Below are positions 43,120-52,089 of a DNA stretch of 64,000 bases, in pieces (the first letter of the stretch is position 1; every line of letters starts with the position of its first letter). The translations under genes were made by a program, and so were the position numbers. Origin of the DNA: Polymorphobacter_B sp038225475 (lineage in GTDB: Bacteria > Pseudomonadota > Alphaproteobacteria > Sphingomonadales > Sphingomonadaceae); assembly GCA_038225475.1 (NCBI GenBank), contig JBBRRA010000003.1, positions 1 through 64,000 on the forward strand, given 5' to 3'. The notes under the pieces were generated by a model, which searched no databases, had not been told where the DNA came from, and saw only the letters and a program-made list of their open reading frames with translations.

Positions 43120-44504
43120 TCGGCGGCGACGACGGTGCGCTTGACCGGCAGCAGGTAACGATAGGGACGATGATGCATGATCAGGCAGAACAGCCATAAA
43201 AACAGCAGGTTGGTATCCGACACTGCCGGTACCAGCGGCATATAGACGGCGTTGATCAGCACCAGCAAGCCGATCACCACGGTATAGAAACTGTCGAACG
43301 CGAGCGCACGGCGCCACGCATAGCCGCTGTAAACGCCCATGATAAACAGGAAGACGACCGTCCCGACCGTGCCGAAATCGATCAGGTACGACGACATCGA
43401 CGTCGCCCATCCCGACCCCAATTGGCCGTTCGCATTGATCGCGTCGACCTTGGCGAGCAGCCCCGCGGTCGGCGACAGGCCGGTGAACGCTTCGACCTGG
43501 TGGAAGAAGAACGGGAACGACATCGCGCCGAGGTATAATTTCGGCCAGTGGATGTTGAGGAACGGATCGAACAACGCCGGCGAGCTTGAAAAATAGATGA
43601 CGCCTTCGACGATGGCACCGCGCAGGCCGCTGCCCATCGCCTGCACGACCCGCTCGACGCCCGGTGCAAAATGAAAGTCGAAGATTGCCGTCAGCACTTC
43701 GGACTTGTCGTCGGAGATCGCGCCGTCGTTCCGCGCGACCGCGATATAGCCCATATAGCCGACCATCGCCGCCGATATCGCCAGCACGCCGAGCCGTTCA
43801 CGCGTCAGCAGCGCGCGCTTCATCGGCACGCGCGCCGCGCCCCGGCCGCGGACCAGCCGCGTCACGATGACCAACAGGATCGTCACCAGCATGATCTGAA
43901 ACGCCGCCTGTCGCCCGGCTGAAAACACCGACAGCAGGAAATAGCCAACGATCGGCAGCAGGAACATGCCGAACTGCAGACGGCTCAGCTCGGTCCTGAA
44001 GAACAGCGCGAAGATGTAGCAGAACAGGCATGCCCACGTCAGGATCGACGCAATCTGCGCGAACGCCGATGCCGACGCCTTGTTGGCATAGCTGTCGCGG
44101 AGCGCGGCAAGATCGTCGAGCCCCGCGCCGCCGAGCAGCGTGAAATCGATATAGCTGAACGCCGTTGCGACCATCGCGAGACACCAGCAGACGCGCGCCA
44201 CGGGCAATACCCGGTCGAACGCACGCCGGTAATCGATCGCGACCGGGGCGGGACGTGCCGGGGCGCGGCCCGGCAGCAGTACCGCGTCGTAAACGGCGAC
44301 ACCGCCCAGATAAGCGCCGATGAACATGCACAGCGACAGCGAAAACAGCCCGTCCTTGTCGACGAGATAGCCGTAGATGACAGCTCCCGAGATGATCGGC
44401 GCGAGGCAGAACAGCCACGCCAAGCTGACTGCCCACACCGGCCCCTTGACGCGTCGGCTGGCAAACAACGCAACCAGCAGAAAGATGGCGACCCCGATCA
44501 GCAT
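43116..44504 (-). CDS. oligosaccharide repeat-unit polymerase (Wzy-like), module 2
   Basis: The 462-aa polytopic membrane protein has about 11 hydrophobic segments, a cytoplasmic-loop region, and a large periplasmic loop (residues about 255-330). The sequence FSAGRQAAFQIMLVTILLVI and the periplasmic arginines near the loops resemble O-antigen/EPS polymerases. Wzy proteins are poorly conserved, so the call rests on topology and context. It follows FkbM directly (TAG-ATG) and overlaps the acyltransferase start. A second polymerase lies at 48720-50003. Confidence 0.8.
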   Translation of the reverse strand: MLIGVAIFLLVALFASRRVKGPVWAVSLAWLFCLAPIISGAVIYGYLVDKDGLFSLSLCMFIGAYLGGVAVYDAVLLPGRAPARPAPVAIDYRRAFDRVLPVARVCWCLAMVATAFSYIDFTLLGGAGLDDLAALRDSYANKASASAFAQIASILTWACLFCYIFALFFRTELSRLQFGMFLLPIVGYFLLSVFSAGRQAAFQIMLVTILLVIVTRLVRGRGAARVPMKRALLTRERLGVLAISAAMVGYMGYIAVARNDGAISDDKSEVLTAIFDFHFAPGVERVVQAMGSGLRGAIVEGVIYFSSSPALFDPFLNIHWPKLYLGAMSFPFFFHQVEAFTGLSPTAGLLAKVDAINANGQLGSGWATSMSSYLIDFGTVGTVVFLFIMGVYSGYAWRRALAFDSFYTVVIGLLVLINAVYMPLVPAVSDTNLLFLWLFCLIMHHRPYRYLLPVKRTVVAAE

Positions 44505-45239
44505 CTATGACGGCTTGCCACCGGTCATGCGGCGACGATCCGCATAAAACACCGTGTTGATCGTTTTCGCATAGGCGACATAGCCGACCGCCTGCATGAA
44601 CTGCGCGCAGGGGTCGTCGGGCAGGTCGGCGATCGTCTTGCCCACCGATTCAGCAAGCACCAAACGCGGCCGGTGCCGTTCCCAGTCGTTCGAGCGCAGC
44701 ACCCCGAGATCGCGGCCTTCGGCATCGACCGTCATCAAATCGATTGCGACACCCGGCGGCAGGTGTTGCGCGAACACGTCGCGCAGCGTCAGCAGCGGCA
44801 CCTCGACGACACGTTCAAGCTTATACTGCGTCGCGGCATGCCGGGCCGCGATTTCGGCGTCGAAGGTGTTGAGCGCGGTTTCGTCGAAAATGTGAAATTT
44901 GGCCCCACCTGGGATTTCGGCAATGCCGATCTCAAGGTTGATGTCGTTCGGCCGGTGGCGGCGAAACGGCTGCATCGAGCCCGGCATCGCGTCGATATTG
45001 ATCCCGCGCCAGCCGAGGCGATGGAGCAGCGCGGTGTTCGAAAAACGGTGCGGGTGGTGCGCGCCGACATCGACGTAAAAGCCGCTGCGCTGGCCGGAAA
45101 AATACCGGAGCAGCACGCGGTCCTCGCCTTCTTGCGACCAGCTACGCTCGCCCGAGCGCGCGACGAGCTTGCGCGCCCTATCGGCTGCCGGGCCCGCCAG
45201 CCGCCGCAGCAGCAACCGCGCCGAGGGAGTTATCGCCAT
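44505..45239 (-). CDS. FkbM family methyltransferase
   Basis: The 244-aa SAM methyltransferase has the FkbM core: SQEGEDRVLLRYFSGQRSGF, YVDVGAHHPHRFSNTALLHR, LGWRGINIDAMPGSMQPFRR, and PPGVAIDLMTVDAEGRDLGV with VLRSNDW. FkbM-type enzymes O-methylate sugars or polyketides; here a sugar of the exported polymer is the likely target. ATG 45239 lies 10 nt inside the flippase gene. It ends directly before the polymerase start. Confidence 0.88.
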   Translation of the reverse strand: MAITPSARLLLRRLAGPAADRARKLVARSGERSWSQEGEDRVLLRYFSGQRSGFYVDVGAHHPHRFSNTALLHRLGWRGINIDAMPGSMQPFRRHRPNDINLEIGIAEIPGGAKFHIFDETALNTFDAEIAARHAATQYKLERVVEVPLLTLRDVFAQHLPPGVAIDLMTVDAEGRDLGVLRSNDWERHRPRLVLAESVGKTIADLPDDPCAQFMQAVGYVAYAKTINTVFYADRRRMTGGKPS

Positions 45240-46579
45240 CGCATCGCCTTCAACTGCAGCTGGAAGATCGGGCGGGTCGCAGGCGACAGCAGATTGAACA
45301 GTACCGCCGACACGAACTGGCTGGCAACGACGGTAATCGCAGCACCGACAATGCCGAGCACCGGGATCAGGAGCACGTTGAGCGCGATCCCGACTACCGC
45401 ACCGGCCACGGCCTGATACAGCCCGTAGCGCGTCAGCCCCTCGTTGACGAACCAGGCGTTCGACGCGACACCGAGCGTCACGAACACCCCGGCCCACGCA
45501 TGGACAGCAAGGATCGTCGCGGCGCCGGTGAAGGCATTGCCGTACAGCAGCCGGATAATCAGCGGCGCGCCGAGGCTGAGCGCCAGCGCGACCGCGACCG
45601 ACATCCAGAACAACAAGCGCATCACCAATACCAGCTGTTCGTTATATTCGGACGCAGAAGCCCGGTGGCTCCGCGCCAGTCGCGGCACGACGGCGGTCAT
45701 CACCATCACCGGGATCAGATACCAGATTTCCGAAAGCCGCGCCGCAGCGGCATAAATACCGACGTCATGGTCGCCGAGGAAATGCCCGATCATGACCTGA
45801 TCGGCGCGCATATAGATGCCGATGGCGACGAGCCGGACCAGCAGCGGCCACGATTCGCCGAACAGCCGCCGGCATTCGGCGATCGAGATGTCGTGGACGC
45901 CGAAGCCATGCGATTGCCGCCGCGCCAGCCGCAACATCAGCGCGCCCGCGAGGATCAATTCGATCGATGTCAGCGCAGCGAACACTTCGACGCTGGCGCC
46001 GAGCAGGATGGCAACTATCCGCGCGACGCTGATCACCGCGAAACTGATATTGCGCAGCAGCACGATCGCCCGCACATAATTTAGCGCCTGATATTGCTGA
46101 TCGACGACATCGGCGGCTTGCGCGAGCGGGCCGATGGCGAACATCAGGACCAGCAGCAGCGCGCGCGTGTCGCCCGGTCGCGCATAGGAAATCGCCGCAG
46201 CGCCGACCAGCATGACGAGCAGCCCGCCCGCCAGCCGCATCGCCATCGCGCTTGCCAGGATCGACGCGCGGCGTTCGGGATGATGGACGAGGTCGCGGAC
46301 CAGAATGTCGGGCAGGCCGACGGTGGCTACCGCCGACAGCAGCGTGACCAACGCGAGCGCAAAGTTCATCGCGCCGAACTGGCCGGGCCCGAGATAGCGC
46401 GCCACCCATGCACCGATCCACACGCCGACGCCGAGGCGGATGATCTTGTCCCCGACGAGCCAGATGATGTTGCCGACGACCTGCCGCAGCAACGGCCGGC
46501 TGCCCAGACGCTCCCGTACGAGGCGCGGCGCGTTGCGCAGCCAGCGCGGCTCGACGGGCATGGCGTCCGGAGCGGACAC
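45230..46579 (-). CDS. polysaccharide flippase (Wzx-like), module 2
   Basis: The 449-aa membrane protein has about 12-14 helices of the MATE/Wzx superfamily: GNIIWLVGDKIIRLGVGVWI, GAWVARYLGPGQFGAMNFAL, and LYGNAFTGAATILAVHAWAG in the C-terminal half. It would move lipid-linked repeat units across the inner membrane. GTG 46579 is used; an ATG occurs at 46561 in the same frame. It follows wzz by 2 nt. A distinct flippase is at 50000-51232. Confidence 0.88.
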   Translation of the reverse strand: MSAPDAMPVEPRWLRNAPRLVRERLGSRPLLRQVVGNIIWLVGDKIIRLGVGVWIGAWVARYLGPGQFGAMNFALALVTLLSAVATVGLPDILVRDLVHHPERRASILASAMAMRLAGGLLVMLVGAAAISYARPGDTRALLLVLMFAIGPLAQAADVVDQQYQALNYVRAIVLLRNISFAVISVARIVAILLGASVEVFAALTSIELILAGALMLRLARRQSHGFGVHDISIAECRRLFGESWPLLVRLVAIGIYMRADQVMIGHFLGDHDVGIYAAAARLSEIWYLIPVMVMTAVVPRLARSHRASASEYNEQLVLVMRLLFWMSVAVALALSLGAPLIIRLLYGNAFTGAATILAVHAWAGVFVTLGVASNAWFVNEGLTRYGLYQAVAGAVVGIALNVLLIPVLGIVGAAITVVASQFVSAVLFNLLSPATRPIFQLQLKAMRWR

Positions 46580-46581
46580 CG

Positions 46582-47544
46582 TCAGCCCGGAATGGCCGGC
46601 GCGCGCCCGTGGCTGCGCCGGCGCGCATGGAGGAGGACGATCGCAACGCCAAGCCCGACACCGCCGAGCATCGCCAGCAACAGCAGCTTGTACGGCTTGG
46701 GCGAGGTCGGGCGACTGGTCGCCGACGGCCCCGAAAACACCTCGGCGGCAAACGGCCGGGTCGAGCTTTCAGCCATTTTGATGCGCTCCTGATCGCCCAG
46801 CGTCTGTGTGATCGATTGGCGTTGCTCGGTCAGCTCGACGGTGCGCAGCTTGGCATTCAGATAGGCGATATAATCATTGGTGCGCAGGATCGCGCGGGCG
46901 CGCAGCAATCCATCGGTGGTGCTGTTGATCCGTTCGAGCAGGCGGTTGGCGAACGCCGGGTCACGATCTTCGAAACGAACGATGACCACCGGGCTGCGGG
47001 CGTTGACTTCAACCATCAACTGCGTTTCGAACAGCGTCTGCAGCCGCGTCGCATCGGGGGCCTGCCACGGCAGGTTAGGGATCCCCAGCACGTCTTTTAC
47101 GGCATTGATAAAGCCGTGCATCGCCCCCTGCGGCCGCCGCCATTGCCGCGTTGCAGCGTCCCATTCGGCGAAGAACAGGTGATGCATGATGTCGGGATCG
47201 CGTGCGAGCACCTGCGCGACATCATAGGATTTGAGGCCTTCGACATAGAGCTTGAACGCAGCGCCGCCGCCGCCTTCGGGCAGGCTGACGCCGACCGCCG
47301 ACGCCAGACCGCCAAGCGACCCGAGCCGTGATGAAATGCCGTCGCTTCCCGAAGTCTGCGCCGGCGAAATGACCATGGTCGAAGTATAGCGATAGGTCGC
47401 CGAATGTAGGACCAAGATACCGATCAGCAAAGCAGCTATGGTCGTCAGCGCAATGACCCACCAGCGGCGACGCAACAATGCCCAGGCGGCCGCAAAGTCG
47501 ACGGTTTCTTCTGTAAGTACAACGACGATGTCGGTGGGGTTCAT
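46582..47544 (-). CDS. Wzz-type chain-length determinant / polysaccharide co-polymerase
   Basis: The 320-aa protein has the Wzz layout: an N-terminal membrane segment (VIALTTIAALLIGILVL), a long periplasmic region (about 60-270) with coiled stretches, a proline-rich segment before the second membrane helix (SRPTSPKPYKLLLLAMLGGV), and a short basic C-tail. It has no cytoplasmic tyrosine-kinase domain, unlike Wzc. It sets polymer length for a Wzy polymerase. ATG 47544 is preceded by a 126-nt gap holding a candidate promoter. Confidence 0.88.
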   Translation of the reverse strand: MNPTDIVVVLTEETVDFAAAWALLRRRWWVIALTTIAALLIGILVLHSATYRYTSTMVISPAQTSGSDGISSRLGSLGGLASAVGVSLPEGGGGAAFKLYVEGLKSYDVAQVLARDPDIMHHLFFAEWDAATRQWRRPQGAMHGFINAVKDVLGIPNLPWQAPDATRLQTLFETQLMVEVNARSPVVIVRFEDRDPAFANRLLERINSTTDGLLRARAILRTNDYIAYLNAKLRTVELTEQRQSITQTLGDQERIKMAESSTRPFAAEVFSGPSATSRPTSPKPYKLLLLAMLGGVGLGVAIVLLHARRRSHGRAPAIPG

Positions 47545-47621
47545 CGAGTACTAGCTCCAGAAACGATCCGCCGCACAGGTTCCGACCGAGCCGCTCGCCC
47601 ATCGTCCGGCAGCCCTGTTGC

Positions 47622-47650
47622 ATTATGAAAGCCCGAAGGCAAGTCTGCAA
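47622..47650 (-). promoter_or_regulatory. candidate sigma-70-type promoter before wzz
   Basis: In the only sizeable gap inside the locus, the minus strand reads TTGCAG (47650-47645), 17 nt, then CATAAT (47627-47622). The -10 matches 5 of 6 consensus bases and the -35 only 3, with ideal spacing. It could start a second transcript at wzz. Confidence 0.4.
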
Positions 47651-47670
47651 ACCAGCCGCGAGCGCGCACT

Positions 47671-48723
47671 TCAACCACCGATCTGGCGGTAGAATGCGAC
47701 CGTTGCAGCAAACGTCCGGTCCCAGCTGAACGTGTCGGCGTGGTGCAGGCCCGAACCGATCGCGGCGTCGCGCTGCTGCCCGGCGGTGGCGAGCGCCGCG
47801 GCATAGGCCTCGCCCGACTGGGCCTCGGCATAGAGCGCCGCACTGCCGCCGACTTCGCGCGATGCCGGACGGCTGGCAACAATGGCCGGGCAGCCGCAGG
47901 CCATCGCTTCGAGAACCGGCAGGCCGAACCCCTCGTGATCGGATGGATAGACGAGCGCGAACGCCGAACCGTACGCCTGCCGCAACGCCGCGTCGTCGAG
48001 TTGTCCCAGCGCGACCCAGCGTCCGGGCAGGCGGGCGTCGAGCATCGCGCGCTCGTCGCCGCGCGGCGCGGAGCCGACCAGCGCGAGGCGCAGCTGCGGT
48101 GTCGCGGCCACGCCGGCGACAGCGAGATCGAGACGTTTGTAACCGGCGCGCGCGCCGACGAACAACGCGCAATCGGCAAGGTCGGCGCGGCGTTCGGCGG
48201 CGGCAACGGGAAAGAATGTCGTGCGCGCGACCGCCAGCGGCACGGCGACGACCCGCGCCGGATCGACATCGGGATAGATTGCCAGCAAGTCGTTGCGCGT
48301 GGTTTCCGAAATGCAGATGACCCCGTCGGCGCCGCGCACCGCACCGGCTTTCTGCGCCGAATGCAGCCAGCGCGCCGGACCGCCGCGATAGTGTTCATAG
48401 GTGAAGTCGTACACCGTGACGATGCGCTTGGCACGGCACCGCGCGGGCGGCAGGCGGTAGTAGCTTGAATGGACGATGTCGGCATCGCGCGGCACCGGCG
48501 CTGCGAGATACCGGCCGAGGCGGTCGGGCAGCGCGGGGCGAATGCCGCCCGGCGCGAGCGCGGCAACTGCCGCACCCGGTTCCGCCACCATGCGGTGCGG
48601 CAGCGTCAGCGCGAGCTCGACATCCTCTTGCGCCGCGAGCCAGCGAGCGAGTTCGGACCAATAGGTCGAGATCCCGCCGACGCGCTGCAGCCCGAAGACA
48701 ATGCAATCGAGGCTGACCTTCAC
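47671..48723 (-). CDS. glycosyltransferase, GT4 family
   Basis: The 350-aa GT4 enzyme begins MKVSLDCIVFGLQRVGGIST, with a glycine-rich donor loop. In the C-terminal half it has ALFVGARAGYKRLDLAVAGV, ALGQLDDAALRQAYGSAFAL, and VYPSDHEGFGLPVLEAMACG with CPAIVASRPASREVGG. This is a clear mannosyl/fucosyltransferase-like GT4 pattern, donor unproven. GTG 48723 overlaps the polymerase stop (GTGA). It is the last gene of module 1, before the 126-nt gap. Confidence 0.9.
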   Translation of the reverse strand: MKVSLDCIVFGLQRVGGISTYWSELARWLAAQEDVELALTLPHRMVAEPGAAVAALAPGGIRPALPDRLGRYLAAPVPRDADIVHSSYYRLPPARCRAKRIVTVYDFTYEHYRGGPARWLHSAQKAGAVRGADGVICISETTRNDLLAIYPDVDPARVVAVPLAVARTTFFPVAAAERRADLADCALFVGARAGYKRLDLAVAGVAATPQLRLALVGSAPRGDERAMLDARLPGRWVALGQLDDAALRQAYGSAFALVYPSDHEGFGLPVLEAMACGCPAIVASRPASREVGGSAALYAEAQSGEAYAAALATAGQQRDAAIGSGLHHADTFSWDRTFAATVAFYRQIGG

Positions 48724-50003
48724 GCGCGCCGCCCCGGCCGTTGCACCGTCCATGCCAGCGCCAGCCCGGCGAGCATCACCAGCACGAGGCTGCCCTGAAT
48801 GTTGCGCAGCGAAACCAGCACAAAGGCAAGGATGGCGACCTGCCACGCGCGGCGCGTCGCGCCCGGTGCGAGCGCCCGCCCGAGCAGGCCGATCGCACCG
48901 ATCACCGCGACGATGAACAGCGCAAACAGCACGGCTCCGGCAACGCCGCCGAACACCATCTCGAAATCGCCGACGATGCCGGGAAACACGTTCCCCTGGC
49001 CGTTGACGATGTCATAGCCCGCGCGCACGCGGTTATACGCGATCAGATGTTCGGGCGTGGACTTGGCGAACCCGGCAAAGCGCGGCAGCAGGAAGGTCAG
49101 CGGCGTCAGCATGAAATCGCCAACGCGGTGCGGGGCATAGCCTGGGAAACGCGCCAGCACGAACGCCGTCTCGCTGAACATATCGGTGTTGACCAGCAGC
49201 GTATCGGCGAACACCTTGACGATGCCGTCCTTGAACCGCCCGGCGAGCGCGGTCGCAGCAAGCGTGGCCAGTGCGGCCAACGCCGCCACCGCGGCGATCC
49301 CGGTTTTAGGCGTGCGTGGCAGACCGGTTCCGGACGGCCGCAGCGCGACGGCGGTACCCACGGTAAAAATCGCCATCAGCAACACCGACCGCGTTCCAGA
49401 GCCAAGGAACCCCGCGACGATCGCAGCCGCAGCAAGCAGCGCGGGCGGGCCGAGCAGCCGCCGGGCCCCGGCTGCGGCGGCCAGCACGAACAGCGCCGCC
49501 CAAAGGTTGAGAATCTCCCAGAGTTTGGTGAGCGATTCGACCGCGCCGCTCGAGCGGTTGAAGAAGGTGAGGTGATCGCGCGCCGATGCTGTCCCCGTCA
49601 GGATCTGCAGCGCGAGGTGCCAACCGGGAAAGCGCACGAACACCAGCGCCACCGATGAAACAAGGATCGTACCCGCAAGCAGCGTCAGCGGCGGCGGCGC
49701 TGCCTCGGTCGTCTTCGGGTCGGGCGGGGTCCACGGCTGCAACCCGCGGCAGGCGGCGAGCGCTGCGGCGTGATAGCCGAGCACCAGCCACGCCGCGCGC
49801 GCAGCCGCTGCCGCCGGAACTGCAAACGACCCCGCTCCGGTATAGCCGATCACGAGCACGTTGAGCGCCGGTAGCCAGTACCAGAGCGCGAAGCCGGCGT
49901 TGATCGTCAGGACGCCGCCGCGCAGCGCCGGAGCTGCGGTGCTGAACAGCCGCCAACTGGCCAGCATCAATCCCAGCGCCAATCCCAGCGCGACGATGTT
50001 CAT
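48720..50003 (-). CDS. O-antigen/EPS polymerase-like membrane protein (Wzy-like), module 1
   Basis: The 427-aa membrane protein has about 10-12 hydrophobic helices, an Arg-containing GSGTRSVLLMAIFTVG segment, and a periplasmic loop near FARFPGYAPHRVGDF and GYDIVNGQGNVFPG. Similarity to Wzy/O-antigen polymerases is limited to topology and these features, as usual for the family. ATG 50003 overlaps the flippase stop (ATGA). It differs clearly in sequence from the second polymerase at 43116-44504. Confidence 0.75.
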   Translation of the reverse strand: MNIVALGLALGLMLASWRLFSTAAPALRGGVLTINAGFALWYWLPALNVLVIGYTGAGSFAVPAAAAARAAWLVLGYHAAALAACRGLQPWTPPDPKTTEAAPPPLTLLAGTILVSSVALVFVRFPGWHLALQILTGTASARDHLTFFNRSSGAVESLTKLWEILNLWAALFVLAAAAGARRLLGPPALLAAAAIVAGFLGSGTRSVLLMAIFTVGTAVALRPSGTGLPRTPKTGIAAVAALAALATLAATALAGRFKDGIVKVFADTLLVNTDMFSETAFVLARFPGYAPHRVGDFMLTPLTFLLPRFAGFAKSTPEHLIAYNRVRAGYDIVNGQGNVFPGIVGDFEMVFGGVAGAVLFALFIVAVIGAIGLLGRALAPGATRRAWQVAILAFVLVSLRNIQGSLVLVMLAGLALAWTVQRPGRRA

Positions 50004-51232
50004 GCCGGTTGCGGACGCGAGGCGGCGCGGCGGAGCCAAAGCGTCACGAAGGTCGCCTCGGCCAGCCAAAAGCCGCCGAATGCCAGCATCAGCCCCAGTC
50101 CGTCGGGGAGGCCGCGCAGTGCCGTCAGTGCCGCTGCAAAGCTGGCGAACAGGATGATCCGCACGCCGAGCAACAGCTTTGCCGCGCCTTCGAGCTGGCT
50201 CAGATAGCGGCTCCAGCGGTTCGCGGCGATCAGGCAGTCGGCGAGCACCAGCCCGGTAAACAGCGCGACGTGCGCGCGTACCGACGGCGGCACCAGCTTC
50301 GCCAGCGCGGCGACCTGCAGCCCGCCATCGACTCCGGCGATGGCGAGGCCCGCAATGGCGAGCGCGGTTGCCAGGCCGATCCAATAGACGCGGCGCTGCG
50401 CGCGCGCGCGGTCGCCGCCGGCATCGCGCAGCAGCACGCGGCGATAATGTTCGGCGTAAACCGGCTCGACCACCATCGTCGCGCTGACCCCGAGCTTGCG
50501 CGCGAAGAAATAGACGACCAGCAACTGCGGCCCGAGCAGCGCCCCGACAACGACCTTGTCGGCAACTTCGGTCAGCGCCGACCCCATGTCGAACAACCAG
50601 TTCTGCAGGATGCGCGTCGCCGCCGGGCGGAGGCTGCGGCGCGGCGGCATATGATAGTGCCGGATGACTGCCGGCACATTGAACAGCAGATAGCGCGCGA
50701 GGTCGGGAACGAGAAAAAACACCAGCACCAGCGTCGCGCGGTCGCCACCCAGCGTCCAGCCGTGCAGCAGCGTCACGGCAACGAGGATGACGCGGACAAT
50801 GTTGGGCGACACGACCCACAGCACATAGCGCGGCCAATCCTCGTGCGCGCGGAAATACCCCTGCGCCGAGGTCGATCCGCCCGCCCAAAGCGCGACGAAC
50901 TGGAACACGATCGCCAGCCGGTTGCCGCCGAACACCGCGACGGGCAGCAGCATCGCGGTGGCGAGCAGCGCCAGCCCCACCGCGCCGCCCAGCCATTCGA
51001 TCGTCGCCGAGGTCGAATAGCGTGCAGCGATGTCGTCGGCGCCGTGCGCGCCGACGATATAGACCCAGCTTTGCGGCACGACGGCAATCTGCAGCAGCGC
51101 CACCGACGACAATGTCAGGATGATCTGCCCCAAAATGGTGTCGCCGAAAATCCGCGCGAAGCCGAGATAGAACAGCACCGACAGCGCGGCCGAAGTCCCC
51201 AGCGCCACCGCGGGAAGCGCAAAGCGCTTCAT
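50000..51232 (-). CDS. polysaccharide flippase (Wzx-like), module 1
   Basis: The 410-aa polytopic protein has 12 or so hydrophobic helices and a MATE/Wzx-like pattern: MKRFALPAVALGTSAALSVL, FYLGFARIFGDTILGQIILT, ILQNWLFDMGSALTEVADKV and VVGALLGPQLLVVYFFARKL. It should translocate lipid-linked oligosaccharide. ATG 51232 overlaps the preceding stop (51229) as ATGA. It is not a close copy of the flippase at 45230-46579. Confidence 0.85.
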   Translation of the reverse strand: MKRFALPAVALGTSAALSVLFYLGFARIFGDTILGQIILTLSSVALLQIAVVPQSWVYIVGAHGADDIAARYSTSATIEWLGGAVGLALLATAMLLPVAVFGGNRLAIVFQFVALWAGGSTSAQGYFRAHEDWPRYVLWVVSPNIVRVILVAVTLLHGWTLGGDRATLVLVFFLVPDLARYLLFNVPAVIRHYHMPPRRSLRPAATRILQNWLFDMGSALTEVADKVVVGALLGPQLLVVYFFARKLGVSATMVVEPVYAEHYRRVLLRDAGGDRARAQRRVYWIGLATALAIAGLAIAGVDGGLQVAALAKLVPPSVRAHVALFTGLVLADCLIAANRWSRYLSQLEGAAKLLLGVRIILFASFAAALTALRGLPDGLGLMLAFGGFWLAEATFVTLWLRRAASRPQPA

Positions 51233-52089
51233 CGCCGCACCAGGCTGCGAACGCTGCGCGCCGCCGCGAGCGTCAGCGTGTGCGCGGCAAGGCGGCTGCG
51301 GCTGCGCGCCTCGACCGCCGCCATGGCGCGCTTGTTGCGCCCGACGAAGTGCAGCAGCAGCGGGCGGACGACGGCCCCGGCGGCCGTGCGCAGCGCGATG
51401 CTGCCCCCGTCGAACGACAGCGATTTGCGCCCGAAGCGATGGTCGAACACCGCATCGGCGCACGCCGCCATGCCGATATTATGGTCGAGATAATGGCCGT
51501 CGATGACGCGGTTGCTGTCTACGAACGGCACGCCGTCGGCCGCCACCCAGAGCGCGAGCAGCGTCATGTCCGAAATCGACACCAGCGGTTGGCGAGCGGC
51601 GGTCCGCGCGGCGTGGACCGACCGCAGCTGTTCGATATTGTCGCGGTAAGTGCGGACCGCAAAGGCGCAGAACGCGCCGAGCAGCTCGGGTGTCCAGAAC
51701 GAAAAATGCGGGCTGATGTCGGTTTCGGCGACGCCTGCGGTAACGCCGATGCTGCCGACCAGTGCGCCGCTGTCGCGCCATGCCGACGGGATCGCCGCGG
51801 GGCGGCCGAGCAGCAGCAAATCGCTGTCGGCGATGACGAACCGGCCGATGCCGGTGCCAGCAACCGCATCGCGGACTTCGAAATAACGCCGAAAGACCGC
51901 CAGTTCGAACGCTGCGGGGTTCGGTGACAGATGGTGATAATGCGCGGCAAGCATCGCAAAGTCGGCGGGCGGCTGCGCGCGCGGTGCGAACAGCCGCAGG
52001 TCGTGGCCGGATGCTGCTGCCGACCGGCGGAATACCTCGATGAACGCGCCGCGCCGGTCCTCGCAACAAAACAGCGGCAGCGTCGCCAC
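51229..52089 (-). CDS. glycosyltransferase-like protein of unknown family
   Basis: The 286-aa protein begins MATLPLFCCEDRRGAFIEVF. A GT-A-like acidic motif sits in RFVIADSDLLLLGRPAAIPS (DSD), followed by SFWTPELLGAFCAFAVRTYR, ISDMTLLALWVAADGVPFVD and YLDHNIGMAACADAVFDHRF. The DxD-like triad and an acidic/His region suggest nucleotide-sugar binding, but I do not recognise the family with confidence. GTG 52089 shares a base with the preceding stop TAG. It is coupled to the GT-D protein upstream and the flippase downstream, so a role in repeat-unit assembly is likely. Confidence 0.6.
   Translation of the reverse strand: MATLPLFCCEDRRGAFIEVFRRSAAASGHDLRLFAPRAQPPADFAMLAAHYHHLSPNPAAFELAVFRRYFEVRDAVAGTGIGRFVIADSDLLLLGRPAAIPSAWRDSGALVGSIGVTAGVAETDISPHFSFWTPELLGAFCAFAVRTYRDNIEQLRSVHAARTAARQPLVSISDMTLLALWVAADGVPFVDSNRVIDGHYLDHNIGMAACADAVFDHRFGRKSLSFDGGSIALRTAAGAVVRPLLLHFVGRNKRAMAAVEARSRSRLAAHTLTLAAARSVRSLVRR

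Noticed and set aside
47620..47660. Possible sigma-54 promoter (TGG...TTGC) before wzz
   Set aside because: The GG-GC spacing on the minus strand is 11 nt, one too many, and flanking consensus bases are missing.
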